Shown here: positions 1-11,849 of the stretch, in pieces
How positions within the stretch are numbered: the first letter of the stretch is position 1
Layout: the number at the start of each line of letters is the position of its first letter
NCBI GenBank assembly: GCA_003427395.1
Contig: BFEA01000201.1
Span: 946,892-986,922, forward strand
DNA from: Chara braunii
Taxonomy: Eukaryota > Streptophyta > Charophyceae > Charales > Characeae
Length of the DNA stretch: 40,031 nt
Direction of reading: 5' to 3'
Translations under genes and position numbers: made by a program
The notes under the pieces: model-generated
Seen by the model: only the letters and a program-made list of their open reading frames with translations
Databases searched by the model: none
What the model was told of the DNA's origin: nothing

Positions 1-43
<43 letters not shown>

Positions 44-160
44 ATGTGTGTGTGTGCGTGTGAGTTTGTGCGTGCTGGGGGGGTGCAACCCCTTGCCCAC
101 CAATCAATAAATCAATCACGAAATCAATTAATCAATCAATCAATCAATCGATCGATCTCA
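1..160. repeat. composite microsatellite: (TG)n, GC hairpin, (AATC)n
   Basis: A (TG)n run at 1-60 leads into a G/C block at about 74-100, where GGGG-tgca-ACCCC can fold. This is followed by degenerate (AATC)n at 101-155. The window edge cuts the TG run. The same order recurs at 13976-14165 and 35234-35428. Translations such as CVCVCV are microsatellite products, not protein. Confidence 0.85.
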
Positions 161-829
161 ATCAGGGGCGGATTGTCGTTCAGTGGAACGATCGTAAGTT
201 GTGGGGTTGTGAGCTGTATATTTTGGACTTCAAAAGCGAATATTTTTTATTTGATTGACATATTACTCGAGTTTCTTGAGTGAGCCGAACCAAACTTCAC
301 TCAAGGTCAGTTGATTGACTGAACTTTCCCTTCACACCTGCGTGAACCTACACTTTGCTTGACCTGTATTTTTTGAATATTAAAAAAAAAAGATAAAGTA
401 AAGTTGTGCGAGTTATGCATGCGAATGAAAATGTTTGACTTTTGGTATTTTTTTTTTTTTTTTTTCCTCGAACTTGTTTGCTTCAGACTGGTGTGCAGGT
501 AGGTAGAAGAATGCTTACAAAGGAGGTTGATTGTGTCTATATGGGATGATGAAAAAAATCGTATTCTTTCTGCTTTTACTTGCCTACTTGTCAAGAAGAC
601 TTGTTGTTTTGAAAAATATTATTCAGTAAGTGTCATTAAATAAACTCGAGTGAAAATAAAACCGATAAGGTCAAACAGACTTAGTCTTTTTCTGAGGAAG
701 ACTCTTTCTATCCCGAATGACCTTATCTACCTATACCTGTCCAAATGATTTTTATTTTTCATCACCTCTGAGTTTCTTGGTCTAAGTTCCCCTGAACTTA
801 TGAGAAATAAGAATAATTGAAATCTACTT
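161..829. other. AT-rich spacer, nothing recognised
   Basis: This is low-GC sequence with homopolymer runs, including a T run near 450-466. No domain, RNA gene or repeat copy was recognised. Stop codons are frequent in all frames. Confidence 0.5.
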
Positions 830-1102
830 GTGGTCGACGCTTTCTCTCTTTCAAGGAAGCATCTGGGGCGGGGGTTCGTTGCTTTAGGAGCCGACCCGGT
901 TATCGACCCAGAGTGGACCGTTCTATGGGAGTACTTTGTCGATTCGGTGGAAGCGGGCCGAGTTCTGAGATCTGAGCTCTGTGCTCGGGCGAGGAGAAGG
1001 AGTACCCCATACTACTTCCTAGAGTGTGAGACATTTAACACTACAAGTGATGCACCCGATCAAGAATCATTCGCAAAACAATCTGTCATCCAAGAAAATT
1101 AA
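830..1102 (+). other. GC-richer stop-free island, possible coding fragment
   Basis: This is a 90-codon open frame with no ATG; the nearest possible start codon is GTG. It contains an amphipathic-looking stretch with the tryptophan- and acid-rich motif DPEWTVLWEYFVDSVEAG. The island at 830-1030 is clearly richer in GC than its AT-rich flanks, which would fit a relic exon or retroelement fragment. No family was recognised, there is no supporting copy in the window, and it may be chance. Confidence 0.2.
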
Positions 1103-1419
1103 AGATGTATGAAGACGGGTATGTGAGTGTAGTCTTAAGTCAACGGTGGGTTATAATGAATAACTTTGACAACGTATCTCATCAATTCAAAATGGAGGTT
1201 GTCCGACTACTTTGTCCGCTGCATCTATGTTATTGTCGAAAACCAACTCCTAGTTGGCGGCTTAGTATGATATTTTGTTTTTTTCGAGTCCGACTAGAGG
1301 TGGTCGGATTTTATTTTGATATGTTATTGTATCTAATGATAAATTAGATTCTTTCAGTTATCATTTCAGATTGGATATTTAGTCATGTTGATAACGACTC
1401 ATTTTGATCAACAAAAAAC

Positions 1420-1920
1420 GAGAAATGAAAGTTGAAAAAACATTCCATAAAAAAAAAATCCTTCATATTTATAAATTATCATTCCAATGTTTGTCCAATT
1501 CTAAAATTTACAGTTTTATTTGATAAGTTCCCATCTAAATATGAGCTTTCCTTTCCAACTACATCTATGTGTTCAAGATGGAATGGAAGTCTGAACGAGT
1601 TTATGAAATGTTTTAATTAAATTTTCATTATACTACAACAAATATCTTCTAATTTAGATTGGATTAACATGTTTATGACTGAAAATCCTTACTTAGAATG
1701 ACAGTCCGATTAAAATATTTCATGAACTCATCCAGACTTTCATTTCATCTCTAGCATGCAGTCAAAATAAGAAGGGATACCCTATTCTTGGAATGAAAGT
1801 TTATAAGTAAGATGAAAAATTTTAAAATTGAATGACATTTTTTAAGATGGAATGAAAATTTAAAATTTAGATTGTAATTTTACTATAGAATCATTATTTA
1901 ATTCTGGGAATTTTTTTCGT
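1420..1920 (+). mobile_element. foldback / MITE-like non-autonomous element, copy A
   Basis: About 500 bp of AT-rich sequence with large internal inverted repeats. The arm at 1578-1617 (core GGAATGGAAGTCTGAACGAG) is the imperfect reverse complement of 1709-1749. The whole element recurs in inverted orientation at 14935-15430 with roughly 80 % identity by eye. Similarity stops sharply at both ends, as expected for a discrete inserted unit. There is no transposase. Target-site duplications could not be assigned confidently. A 62-codon frame inside it (1432-1620) is partly conserved in copy B, but this is probably shared ancestry rather than a protein. Confidence 0.7.
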
Positions 1921-3299
1921 TGATGTAAATATATGCTGTTATTATAGTTTTCTTCCGACTGATGTCTAAAAGGATTCGGATACTTGTGGGTTTCACGCTT
2001 GGTTGAGACTGGCCTAGTCGACCGGCCTCCGCTTCGTACTTAGGAGATCAGCGCCCTAATGAACGAACGACGTCCAGTTTCAATAGGCGTTTTAACCGCT
2101 CGTACCTATACTACAGCGAGAGAGCAAACACCCTCGGATGATCCACCTCTGCAATTGCATTTAAAAGCTTTCGCATGTGGGTCGGTAGCTCGGTAGGGAT
2201 ACGCCCCTAAGGGTGGTGACAGCCTCTTAGGGAAGCAAGTTGTGCCCCGCGGAACCTATTCTGTCGTAGGGGACTGCGGAAAGTACAACTGGCGCACCCG
2301 GCTACAGCGGCGAAGGGATGACGACGATCGCGGCTGTTTCGATGGTTCGAAGGATTATTTTGCGTTATCTTCAAGTTGTCTCTGTATTATTTTTATTCAA
2401 AATCCTGAGTGACATGGCCGGAAGGGCTCTCGCCTTTGCGAAAAAGCCGGGGGCCGGTATGCTCGATAGCGCAAGACAAGACTCCATTATCGCTTATGAC
2501 ATAAAGTTATTGTTTCCCACGTAGAAGTAGGGAGAGAAGATGGAGGATTTCAATAAAAAAAAACATCATCTCATAAATGAACGAGGGTCTTATCTGATAT
2601 CTTTTTCATTGGTTCAGAGTGAACACAACTTCTGACAGAGACTAGTTCATCACCGGGTCTGCCTTCGCTCTGTTAGAGATACAGGAGAACATTTTCACAT
2701 ATCATTAGTTCGCCAAAACGATCTTGTAAAGGTTCATAAGTGAACGGCGCATGATATTTTCGCTAAAGCCTGGCTTCGTCCTCCTACTAGGTGGTTCGTT
2801 AGTTTCAAAACGTGTCTTTGGCTAGTGACGTAACTCATCAATGGTGAGGGGCGATGATACCAAAACTGACCAGCGGGCTAAGAGCTAAAGCGGATGACAG
2901 TCATGATTAATTTAAACATAAAATTCTGCAAAAATCTAACTCCTCTCTTGCGAGACTGTTTCTTGTGGATCCGAGTGGGTAGCGTCAACACTGTGAGTAA
3001 TCTAACTGCCTTTCTCGCAACCTGTATTAGTCCCGTGAACTCAATGTTTCTACTTGCGATGTTGGTCTCAACCGGGGAGATGATGTCAATTGAATCATCA
3101 TCCGTTTTCTCAAGGAAGTCTGACTACTTCTCTCTCTTATCGTGTTTCGACTCGTCTCATGTTTTAGCCCCATCATCTTGTAACAACTCTACAATCTCTT
3201 TCTAACTTCAATCTCTCACTGTGAACGGACTTCAGGTAACCATTCACACAACTAACACCTCGCTTTATACATTTGGCTCCACTTGACTGTCCATACCCA
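1921..3299. other. unannotated intergenic sequence with a GC-richer block
   Basis: The block 1960-2520 is of mixed composition and reads like an old repeat, but no second copy is present here. A 103-codon ATG frame at 2894-3205 is hydrophobic and Ser-rich, without recognisable motifs. Nothing can be named. Confidence 0.35.
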
Positions 3300-3660
3300 A
3301 CATGCCACTAGCTATGTAGCACACCGAACATGTTGGGAGCTTTTCCGAATGTCCGAACATGTTTGGGTGTTCGACCGACCGTCCCCCGAACGTGTTCGGC
3401 CGAACACATTTAAAAAAAATATAAAAAAATAAAAAATCATTTTTTTATTTTTAACTTGAGTTTGGTTACGAATTTGAGCACACCCCTAAGGCAAAAATTG
3501 TTTGCTTTATTATTTTACATAACACACAGTTTTTTTCGAGTTTTTTTAGATTTTTTTTTTTTTTTTTTTATGTTCGCGTTCGGGGGGGGTTGGCGCTCGT
3601 TCGTGTTCAGTCGCAAACTTTGAGGTTCGTTCACCGAACCCGAACACGATGCTACCCATG
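3300..3660. repeat. GAACA/TGTTC-rich degenerate repeat with a 16-bp perfect palindrome
   Basis: Many variants of GAACATGTTC, GTTCGG and CCGAAC occur in both orientations. A perfect palindrome GTGTTCGGCCGAACAC lies at 3392-3407. The two clusters (about 3300-3410 and 3575-3650) are separated by A/T homopolymers. It resembles the foldable tip sequences of non-autonomous plant repeats, but the family was not identified. Confidence 0.5.
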
Positions 3661-3949
3661 CCATTAGTAACATGCCTAAACTAAGAGTGATGGCCAAGAT
3701 AAATGATCATGTGCTGATGAAATAAACAAGTTTCGCAAGAAAGAACAAGTTTGACGTCAAGCATTGTACTCACGAAGCTTGTTTTGCTTCCTACTTGGTC
3801 CCAACTCAAAAGAGCATCCGACTTCCATAGTTCGCACGGAGCTATTACCCGAGCGTTTGCCCCCCTCTTTCTCCACTTTCTCGTAGTTTCAGGGGTCTCC
3901 GACCATCGCGATTGCGCCGAGCAATCAATCATAAACAACGTTTAATCAT
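3661..3949. other. spacer, nothing recognised
   Basis: Short frames are open on both strands at 3681-3945, a typical shadow pair with no domain. It may be the decayed end of the interspersed repeat that begins near 3950. Confidence 0.35.
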
Positions 3950-6430
3950 GCCAAAGCAAGGATGACGACTCTGAGCCTCCGTTCTCGTGCGTACTTATTA
4001 GCAAGCAACACTGTTCACGAAGAAGTGAACGTCATCTACGAAAAGCACGCACACCCTTAGTGACTTTCCATATTGTGTGTTCTCTCTTTCGTCTACGAGT
4101 ATCTCTTGCTCTGCGTGTTTTTCTCTCTCTTGATTGTAACCGCCTCGCAACCTCAATCACGTCGCCATTGCGAGATGACCTATGGGCCGTTCTCCACAAT
4201 CTCTCCCGGTCCAGGGGGTGAGTGGTCTCGTCGCCGCTGCTCCATCTCGTGCTAGGACTGGGTCTCCACGTCACTACTAGCTTTGGACTCAACTTCTGAA
4301 TCTCGGTCCAGACCCCGCTGCTCTCGCTCAGGAGTGCCCGTGGAAGTCTCTGACTCGTGATACGCGATAGTGACTTCGAGCCTGACAGTGACATGGTGCG
4401 ATCTGAGCCTTCTCTCAACCTTGTTCTTAGCCTCTCTTATAGCCGCCTGCAATTTATGATCACCCCTCATTTCTTCCTATCTTTCTTCTTCAACGTTAAA
4501 TTAAAATTTTAATTTGGCTTTGTCGCCATCGAAGTTCAAACTTGTTGTAATCCAGGGGCCCTCCCCAGACACGAGTGCCCAACAGGTTAGTAGCCTCCAG
4601 TAGTCAGGCCTATAGCCCTCTAGTCCCTTTCGACGAGCCATAGCCACTCCCCTTTCGGAAATAGCCAGAGCTTAGCACCAATGGCCGTTGATACCCGCTC
4701 TCGTGAACAACTGGCCCTCTGGTACTTTACCACAACACTGTTATCTCAGGTTAACAACCGCGTGAGTGCACGACACCTGCTGACTGATCGCAGAGTAATC
4801 TAACATGTAAACTTTTATAAACTTCAAAAAAGTGAAGTTCCCTGTGTTATAAACGACGACTTACGAATTCGTCTTGAATAAAGTAATAACTTGAATTGTA
4901 AACAATCCATTAAAATAGATTTTAAATATAATTAAAAAAGAACATCATTCAACATTTTTTTATACTCAACGGTTGTTTTCTTGGAGCGTAGTTCCTCTGT
5001 ACACACTTGCTGCTGAACTAAAATTAAAGCGACAACAGGTAGACGTGCTGTGGTCCCATAATGGGATACCAACCAGCGTCTTCCCATCTTCAAAGGCGAT
5101 CACCGTTTTACCCTTGATGGGTACTCATGTCCGATGGCAAGGAGGGGGCTTATGCCCTTCTGCAGGGGTGATAAGCTTCTTGCCAAAGTGGTCGCGGGTG
5201 CTCCCATTTTTGGGACTTACAGCGTGGTGCTCAGTAAAACGTGGTGTCAAAAGAAACGAAAGATCAACCAGTCCGGACCGCCCATTCGTAATCAAGTTTG
5301 AAAACCGAACCGTTCGTTTCCCCGCGAAGTGACATAGGGGGCGTGACTAGAAATTCGAAAAGACTTAAATAAAAAGCAGGAAATAATAAACGAAAAGGAA
5401 GAAAGGAAAAATACCTAGTGCCACGACTATTAAGAATCATCCGATTTGACACTTCGAAAGTGCAGTCTCGGTTCGGACGCAGGTACAAAATGCAGCGCTT
5501 CATTTCCATTTTTCTTTTTTCTTTTCTTTTCTTTTCCAAGTTTTCTCTACATTTCCTTATTAACTTTTTATAATCACCGTACATATCCCATAACTTGACT
5601 ACTGGGATCTGGTGCGCAGTTGAAAATATTACATTGATTTTTCACTGTCGCGTCCCTGGGCGAGTTTGGTGGCTACCACGGCCACAGGTGACTAGTGCTC
5701 TGTTGTACAGCAGGGCGCCGAGCCTGGGTGGAGCAAAGAAAAGTCAAGTGGCGCACCCCCCCCACCCTTCTGCTATGGGAGCACTAACCAGATCAGTACA
5801 GGAACAAAGTCCCGCACAGGACGAATCTGGCAAATTATCGAGGACCGTGAACAAGATGCGCCTGGTGCACCACGGCGGGGCAGGACACCGCGCCCTTCGA
5901 CAACGCAGGTGCTTACACGTTGTCGCACTTTTTCCCAGTCGGGCCACTTCGGGCGACCAGAAAGCCAACAGGCTGTCGCGCAGGATTTTGTTGAAGTTTG
6001 TAATAAATAAAATAATTTAATTAAAGCAAATCCCTTTCTGTTGTGTGCGTCCAACTTCGAGCGAGACCCTTCAATTGCGATCTTCGCCAGTCCCCGGTCT
6101 TAGGAATCTTTTATTTTGATCCGGAATAGCAAAATCATGTAATTGATAATCATGTAATTTTTGGTGCGTCATGCATGCATCAATTTTGCCAATTTCTAAT
6201 TTTTGATAGTTGTGACAATCTCACTAGGAAATACAATCATCAAGCAAGGTCAATACAAGCAAAGCAAAGACTGACAGACTCGAGCAATGATAAGGGTAAT
6301 GAGGGAAGAATGAGAACTCATGATAATCTAAGGAGGTACAATTGAGAGGAGCATGACCAGCATTCGTCAAGAGTCCTCACTCATCCCTTTGGGTCATACA
6401 GCCAATCTCTCATTTTGACGTGCCTTCCTT
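3950..6430 (-). mobile_element. long interspersed repeat, copy 1 (decayed, probably retroelement)
   Basis: Aligned by eye, this tracks the 11850-14650 copy block by block in the same orientation. Shared landmarks include GGTCCCATAATGGGA (5052 vs 12683), GGGTGCTCCCATTTT (5199 vs 12826), a stretch around CTCTGTTGTACA (5699 vs 13355), the block AGGACACCGCGCC (5882 vs 13718) and the end block near 6370-6420. The minus strand of both copies can be read as EEMR-D--LQAAI-EA (here about 4475-4420), so the coding direction is probably minus, with the long non-coding part (5040-6430) upstream. Divergence is high, with many indels and no intact ORF. Ends are approximate. Confidence 0.7.
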
Positions 6431-6694
6431 GTGCCTTGGGCCATAATCCCGTACTCCCTGAGATTGTAGCCTCTGGACATAGAGCCACCTAAACCCTGCA
6501 AGTTTCAAACACTTCCATCTGACGCCCATAATACGGAAGTCAACCATATCATAAAATTCCTCTCATAATGTAGGGAGATATGGCTGGGAGAAAATGCCAT
6601 GCCTGAGATGTCGAAACTCGGATGGCTCAGTCACTGCCTCATAGTCAATCTTGGCTGGCGAAATGTACCTCTTGGCCAAATCTACCAAGTCTCC
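6431..6694. other. spacer between repeat copy 1 and minus-strand coding-like fragments
   Basis: No motif was recognised. It may be a continuation of the same element as copy 1, but the corresponding stretch after copy 2 (14650-14930) shows only weak similarity. Confidence 0.3.
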
Positions 6695-7745
6695 TCAACA
6701 AGAACCATATATGCGAGCGAAGGGTACTGGAGGTTTGGGGTAGTCGATGTAGAGTTTCGGTCCGAAGTTATGGATCAACTTCCTGCTCTCATCAAGCTCT
6801 CTTTCTTTCTCTTCCAGGTACTTAGTTGCCGAGACCCAGACGGAGTCGAAGTGTTCATCAGTTTTTTTGTCCCTCTTCACGTAGAGCCTCAAGTCATAGA
6901 CGGTGTCCGTTGTGAAATTAGTGAGAACAACGAAGATTGACAAATTATTCTGTTCGAAGCCAACCGCACTAACATACCGATACTGAAAAGCATCCCCGAG
7001 AGCTATCAAATTGAGATTGGTCAAAACTGACCCTTTGACTGGAAATGACCAAATTGCACTCATGCGAAAATTAATAGCATTTAGTTTCCAATGAATTTTA
7101 TGATTTGGCTAACTGTGTCAAACGGAGAGGTTGTCGATTGCCTCACTGACCAAATCAAGACCATCCAGCGTGCTTGACCGATGACTTTCTTCAAGACAGT
7201 GTTGGGTGGTCCCTCTCATATCTGACTATCGAATGTTGCCATGTAACGTCCCAATGTCTTCTTGCTTTCCCTTTTCACCCCTACCGTATTATGCATGCCG
7301 TTTATGAGACATCCCTCCTCTTCATTCGCGTTGTCGGTTACTGACGAGTTCTCGTGCTCGACCAACAGTCTCGACGAAGGAGAATGTGCTATGCAACTTC
7401 CTGTATGATCCGTAGAAATAGAAGGTGTACGCAATATATTTTGACCCTTTATGAATTCCAATCTGTTCACACTCATTAGTTCTAGGCTATGTTGAATATC
7501 CTTGATTGCTTTTTCCGCCCAACCATCCCTTTTGTCCCTATAGAGAGCACAAGTCATTCCCACATTGTCTTCGCTCCCAATGATTTTCTTTTCATACATG
7601 GCCTGTTGTTAACTTTTAATCTAACCAATTGGTGCAAAGAATTTAGGTGTCGCTTGCTTCGTGATATTTTCAGCGATGCAATTTTGGTTTCCTCTATACT
7701 CTGACTATCTATTGCTGGTTCAATGTTGAGGCGAGATCCTGATCA
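6695..7745 (-). pseudogene. unidentified protein-like fragments in several frames
   Basis: Reading the minus strand downwards, successive blocks look like real protein but sit in different frames. One is about 7730-7555 (IEETKIASLKISRSKRHLN). A 127-codon block lies at 7599-7216 (DGWAEKAIKDIQHSLELM). A short block lies near 7190-7110 (LDGLDLVSEAIDNLSV). A 122-codon block lies at 7063-6695 (LTNFTTDTVYDLRLYVKRD, then KYLEEKERELDE). The amino-acid make-up is balanced and not microsatellite-derived. The frame changes fit either short introns or decay; an acceptor-like CAG precedes the 7599 block. No family was recognised. It directly adjoins the minus-oriented repeat copy 1, so it may belong to a larger mobile element. 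Confidence 0.4.
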
Positions 7746-7761
7746 GGGGCGACAGGGCTGC

Positions 7762-7921
7762 ACCCATGTGCTGGGGTATATACTGGAAACGATCCGAATC
7801 CCCTCTGATAAGAAGCTTAATTGACTGACTGGTTGATGTTTACCCATGTGCTGGGGTATATACAAGAAACGATCCGAATCCCCTCTGATAAGAAGCTTAG
7901 TTGACTGACTGGTTGATGTCT
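7762..7921. repeat. 80-bp tandem duplication
   Basis: Two adjacent 80-bp units (7762-7841 and 7842-7921) start with ACCCATGTGCTGGGGTATAT and differ at only a few positions, so the duplication is young compared with its surroundings. Confidence 0.95.
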
Positions 7922-8043
7922 ACCCGAGAGTTGACAGGCAATGGCCGAGTAACAATAAATCCTGACAGAGGGTCATTGATGAAGTCTCACATGAATGACG
8001 AGGAACAAATCATCAATTACTTGACCTCTGCCAGCAAAGTGTC

Positions 8044-8127
8044 ATGAGTTTTCTGGATCACAAGGCCACACTCCACTAGAGTGCCGTGAGTTTTTCTGGT
8101 CCGTAGGTCTGCACTCCACTAGAGTGC
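8044..8127. repeat. ~42-bp tandem duplication
   Basis: Two diverged units (8044-8085 and 8086-8127) each contain GAGTTTTTCTGG-like sequence and end in the shared CACTCCACTAGAGTG. Confidence 0.85.
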
Positions 8128-10003
8128 TTTAGGAAAGGTATTTATGAGTGAGTGTAATGGGTGGTTGACCTTATTGAAACTTTGCTTTGACATGACCAAA
8201 AGCGGAAGTACGTCCGAATATTGATTAAGTGTGGGTAAGATGTCACAAGAGGAGATAGAGTTGACGTTTGTCAGGTGAAGTCTATAGGATTAACCCGCTG
8301 ATGATCCTCGGACCAATCTGATACCAGAATGTCGAGAAAATTAACGGAACATTGTCTAAGCACGACTCAAAGTATCGAGTCATAAGTCCATAAAGTTTTT
8401 CCGTGTGAGGGTTACCAACACTCTTTGTGAGCTTCAGCGCTCGGCAGTCAATCACATTAAGAATAACAATTCAAAAGCTTTATGTTTGTTTGTTGTTTCC
8501 CCAACTTAGTGGAATAGCACCGAGCACAGCGGTCATCTGCACGCACTAACACCTGCAGTTCCAAGGTTAGGGACACTCGTGAAACTTACCCTATGGGAAG
8601 CCCGAGTTATGTTCGGGACTTGCACGTTTGGCTGCAGTGGGGAAAATTCAAATTCGATAATTTTGTCACTAAGCTATAGTACGCATCTCACTTAAAGGGC
8701 AAGAGAGTTCGTAGGAGGGCTCCCAATGCAACCACAGGGACAGGCTATCGTTCTCAGTGGTTTCTTCCTTCCTCCAACAGTCATCACTTAATTGCCATCA
8801 GGTGATGGGTCCGAATGATGTTTCCGAAGTCCTGTTAGTACTGGTCAGAGCTACTACTCTTGCAGCCTCAGTTAGCGACTAGCCTTTAACCAGATGCATC
8901 ACGAGATTTAAGGCGCTACTTTGAGTGTGCTTCCATGTGCCCCCGACGACTCATTACTTAGTCATTCTTAACCTGGGCCGCAGGGGGTATGTCAGCACTC
9001 TATAGCACGCTGGCTCGTCAGTTTACTTTTAGATGAACTACCAAAGGTCAAGAATCCATTCGTTAATCCAATCACATGCAAAACCATTATTATGATGGGC
9101 AACAAAACATAGCATGGCTCTAAATAGTGGAGTGAGAGCCCCCTTAAACGGGGTTTGTTTAAGGCCTTGTATTTGTAAAACCTCAAGTTTTCAGGAATCT
9201 GCAGCGATCATTTTCCACTTTCACAAAAGGACTTAGAACAACTTACTGAAGAGTATGCTCATACATGTAACAATCCCCATATGGGGAAACCAAGTCCCCT
9301 TTCGTGATGGGCTGACTTGGAAGCGATCAGAACACGCTCAATAGCATCCAGGATTGGCACGACCGTCGTTAGGTCCCTCCTGAATAAGACTGCCGAAACA
9401 GGTACAAGATACCATCATCATACCCAAGAACTGCGGCCCCTCCTATCTACGTTGTTTGCAAATCACTCATTCTGTGTACCCATGTTCACGTTCTGGCCGC
9501 AGTCAACTCTGACATGAGACTCACAGACAATCATGCTAATCTTAAGCTCTCCTAATAGTAAGAAGGGACCACTCCAATGATGATGGAAAAAAGCAGGGCA
9601 AATACTTCTGCAGATGATAAGACCCGCACAAATGGAACAATGTTATTGAACCGAGTCACAACCACAAGCTCAGTTGGGTTCTGAGTAGCCATGACCAGTG
9701 CCAACTTCGAGGACCTCATATAGGACAGTCAGTCGTGGCGAAGTGAATGCTCGTGGTTTTAGGCTCGGCTGAAGATTAACCATCAATGAAAGAATGTTAT
9801 CTAGAGACTATTAGTAGGCACACAATGTAACCGTTTCCTCTTGAAGCGAGACTGTTAACGACAGACGAAGTCATGCGGCCGCAAGATAACCTCGTGAATC
9901 ACGAGCCTCTCTCATTCTTCCTCTCTCAGATATATAGTTTCGTGACTTTATACTCCGACCACCTGAAGCTCTTCACAACATTCATCCCGCCAGAAGAGTA
10001 CAG
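8128..10003. other. 1.9 kb without recognisable features
   Basis: Composition is mixed, with short open frames only (66 codons at most). No repeat copy, RNA gene or domain was recognised on either strand. Confidence 0.4.
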
Positions 10004-10109
10004 GTGACGTCAGCGGGTCGCTCTTGCATAGTTGGCCCGTACACGCTTTCATGCGGTCACTACCTTCTTAATGGAGTCGCGCACAATATTCAATCCATGC
10101 CAATCAGAG

Positions 10110-10430
10110 AGGGCAAACGGGTAACTGTTGCCCGTACCCGACCTTACCCAACTGTAACCGCCAGGTTACGGGTGGGGCTGGGTACCCCTTCCGAAGTGGG
10201 AGTTGGATATGGGCGGGCAAAAAAAATAGTGGTCATTGTAAGGGCAGACACAGTTGCCCTTATGGAGATCATGAGCAGGTAGGGGCAGGTAGGGGCAGGG
10301 TGGGGGTAAAACCCTTGTGTGGGCGGCCAAAAAAAAATAAAACGGGTATGAGCAGGTACGGGTGGCAACAAAAAATACTGGTATGGGTACGGGCAGGTAG
10401 AGATTCCTATTGGGTAACCATGGAATACCT
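10110..10430. repeat. GGGTA(C/T)GGG-type degenerate repeat tract
   Basis: There are many variants of GGGTACGGG, GGCAGGTAGGGG and TACCCG in both orientations, interspersed with A runs. Similar G-rich GGTATGGG motifs resume at about 11065-11345, so one tract appears to be split by the intervening GC-rich block. Open frames here are repeat translations. Confidence 0.6.
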
Positions 10431-10709
10431 GGTACCTACCCATTCCAACCCCCCAACCCATCCACCCCCGTCCCTCCCCCCCTCTCTCCCACCACCACAA
10501 GTCACGCTGCCACGTCGAAAGTCCCAAACGGCAAAAAAATAAAATTTCCTCTCGCCACCGGGCCGCTGCGTTGTTGAAAGTCCAAAAGTTTCCCGACTTC
10601 GAGTTGGGCCTTCCAAGTGGGTCTCGCTCTACTTCTCACAAAATGCAAAGAAGAAAACAAAAAGACGGTATATCTTCCCATGTTCTTGCGGAACATTCAT
10701 TCTTATTTT
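10431..10709. other. pyrimidine-rich block between repeat tracts
   Basis: A C-rich, ACCC/CCTCCC-rich stretch (10440-10500) is followed by ordinary sequence. Frames are open on both strands because stops are rare in this composition. No domain was seen. Confidence 0.35.
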
Positions 10710-10819
10710 CAACATTTCGTCAACATTTCGTCAACATTTCGTCAACATTTCGTCAACATTTCGTCAACATTTCGTCAACATTTCGTCAACATTTCGTCAA
10801 CATTTCGTCAACATTTCGT
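10710..10819. repeat. 11-bp minisatellite, ten exact units
   Basis: Ten perfect head-to-tail copies of CAACATTTCGT. Since 11 is not a multiple of 3, the array cycles through all frames and yields the same 11-residue peptide period in each plus-strand frame, with no stop. This is why two overlapping open frames (10571-11080 and 10617-11066) run through it. Confidence 0.98.
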
Positions 10820-11849
10820 GAGTGGTGGAGCGAGACTCGTTGCCCCCCTCCCCTTTTCATTTCCAGTTGCCACTACTCTCCGGAGTCTCCGCCCGTCATT
10901 CACGTCCCCCCCCCGTTGTTCTCCTCGCCTTATTTGTCCATCCTCCATAGCTTCCATGGCTGGCATCACAGGCGAGACCCAGCAGGAGGGCGTTGCAGGT
11001 GTGATCGACAGCCAAAGAAGGCGTCAGGACTCAGGAGACGGGCGTGGCTGGTGCATACAATTGTAGGTGGGTATGGGTAAAGAAAACATGGGCTGCGTAT
11101 GGTGCGGGTGGTTAACAAACAGTTTGGGTTGAGGTGGCCTTGAGTGGTTTAAAAAAGGAAGTCCATGGGCAGGTATGGGCAATTACAGTTTCAAGAGCCT
11201 TATGTAGGGCAGATATGGGTACACATTTTTTTCTTTTGGACCAGGTAGAGATGGATAAAGGTCCGGTAGGCCAAGTATACAGTAGGTATGCATTGGGTGG
11301 TTGGTTTTCAAGGAGGGTGCAATTAGGTTGGGTACAGGTAATCATAAAACTCCTGGTTGCCGCCTCTGCAGCCAATGCTCCGTCCGCGCTAATCTCAACA
11401 AGGCGGCAGGAGGTGATGCGAGTCACACACATAGCAACAAAAGGCGCGCAACATCGCACTTTTGTCGTCCTAAGGTCAATCAATAAAAGTCAGGAGTTGT
11501 GCACAGAGGTAGGTGGCTCCATCACAAGCGTACAAATATGGAGCATCTGATGGAGGGGGCAGTACCGAGAGGGCAGACTCTTGCCATGACGCCTAGTAAA
11601 GATCCTCCGAGCGAGCGAGCAGTCACTCACGTTTCCGCTTCTACACCATCGCCCTGATCGCGACTACTCAACCCGCAAGAACTGATCCAACCGCCACCGC
11701 CGTTTCTCTGTCACTTCTTAGCCGGATTGCTCTCACTAACTTTCGTTAGGGACTTCCCCTGCACGCTCTTCTGCACAACGCTCCCGTCCTCTCATGAACC
11801 CGTCGGGTAGCTTGTCAGATTGCTAGAGCATAAGTCGGCATCATCCATC
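10820..11849. other. spacer with continued GGTATGGG motifs
   Basis: From 11065 to 11345 the G-rich motif tract resumes. The remainder (11345-11849) holds only short shadow frames, and no gene was recognised. Confidence 0.35.

Noticed and set aside
2894-3205. 103-codon ATG frame as a gene
   Set aside because: No motif, no repeat copy and no supporting context; length is compatible with chance.
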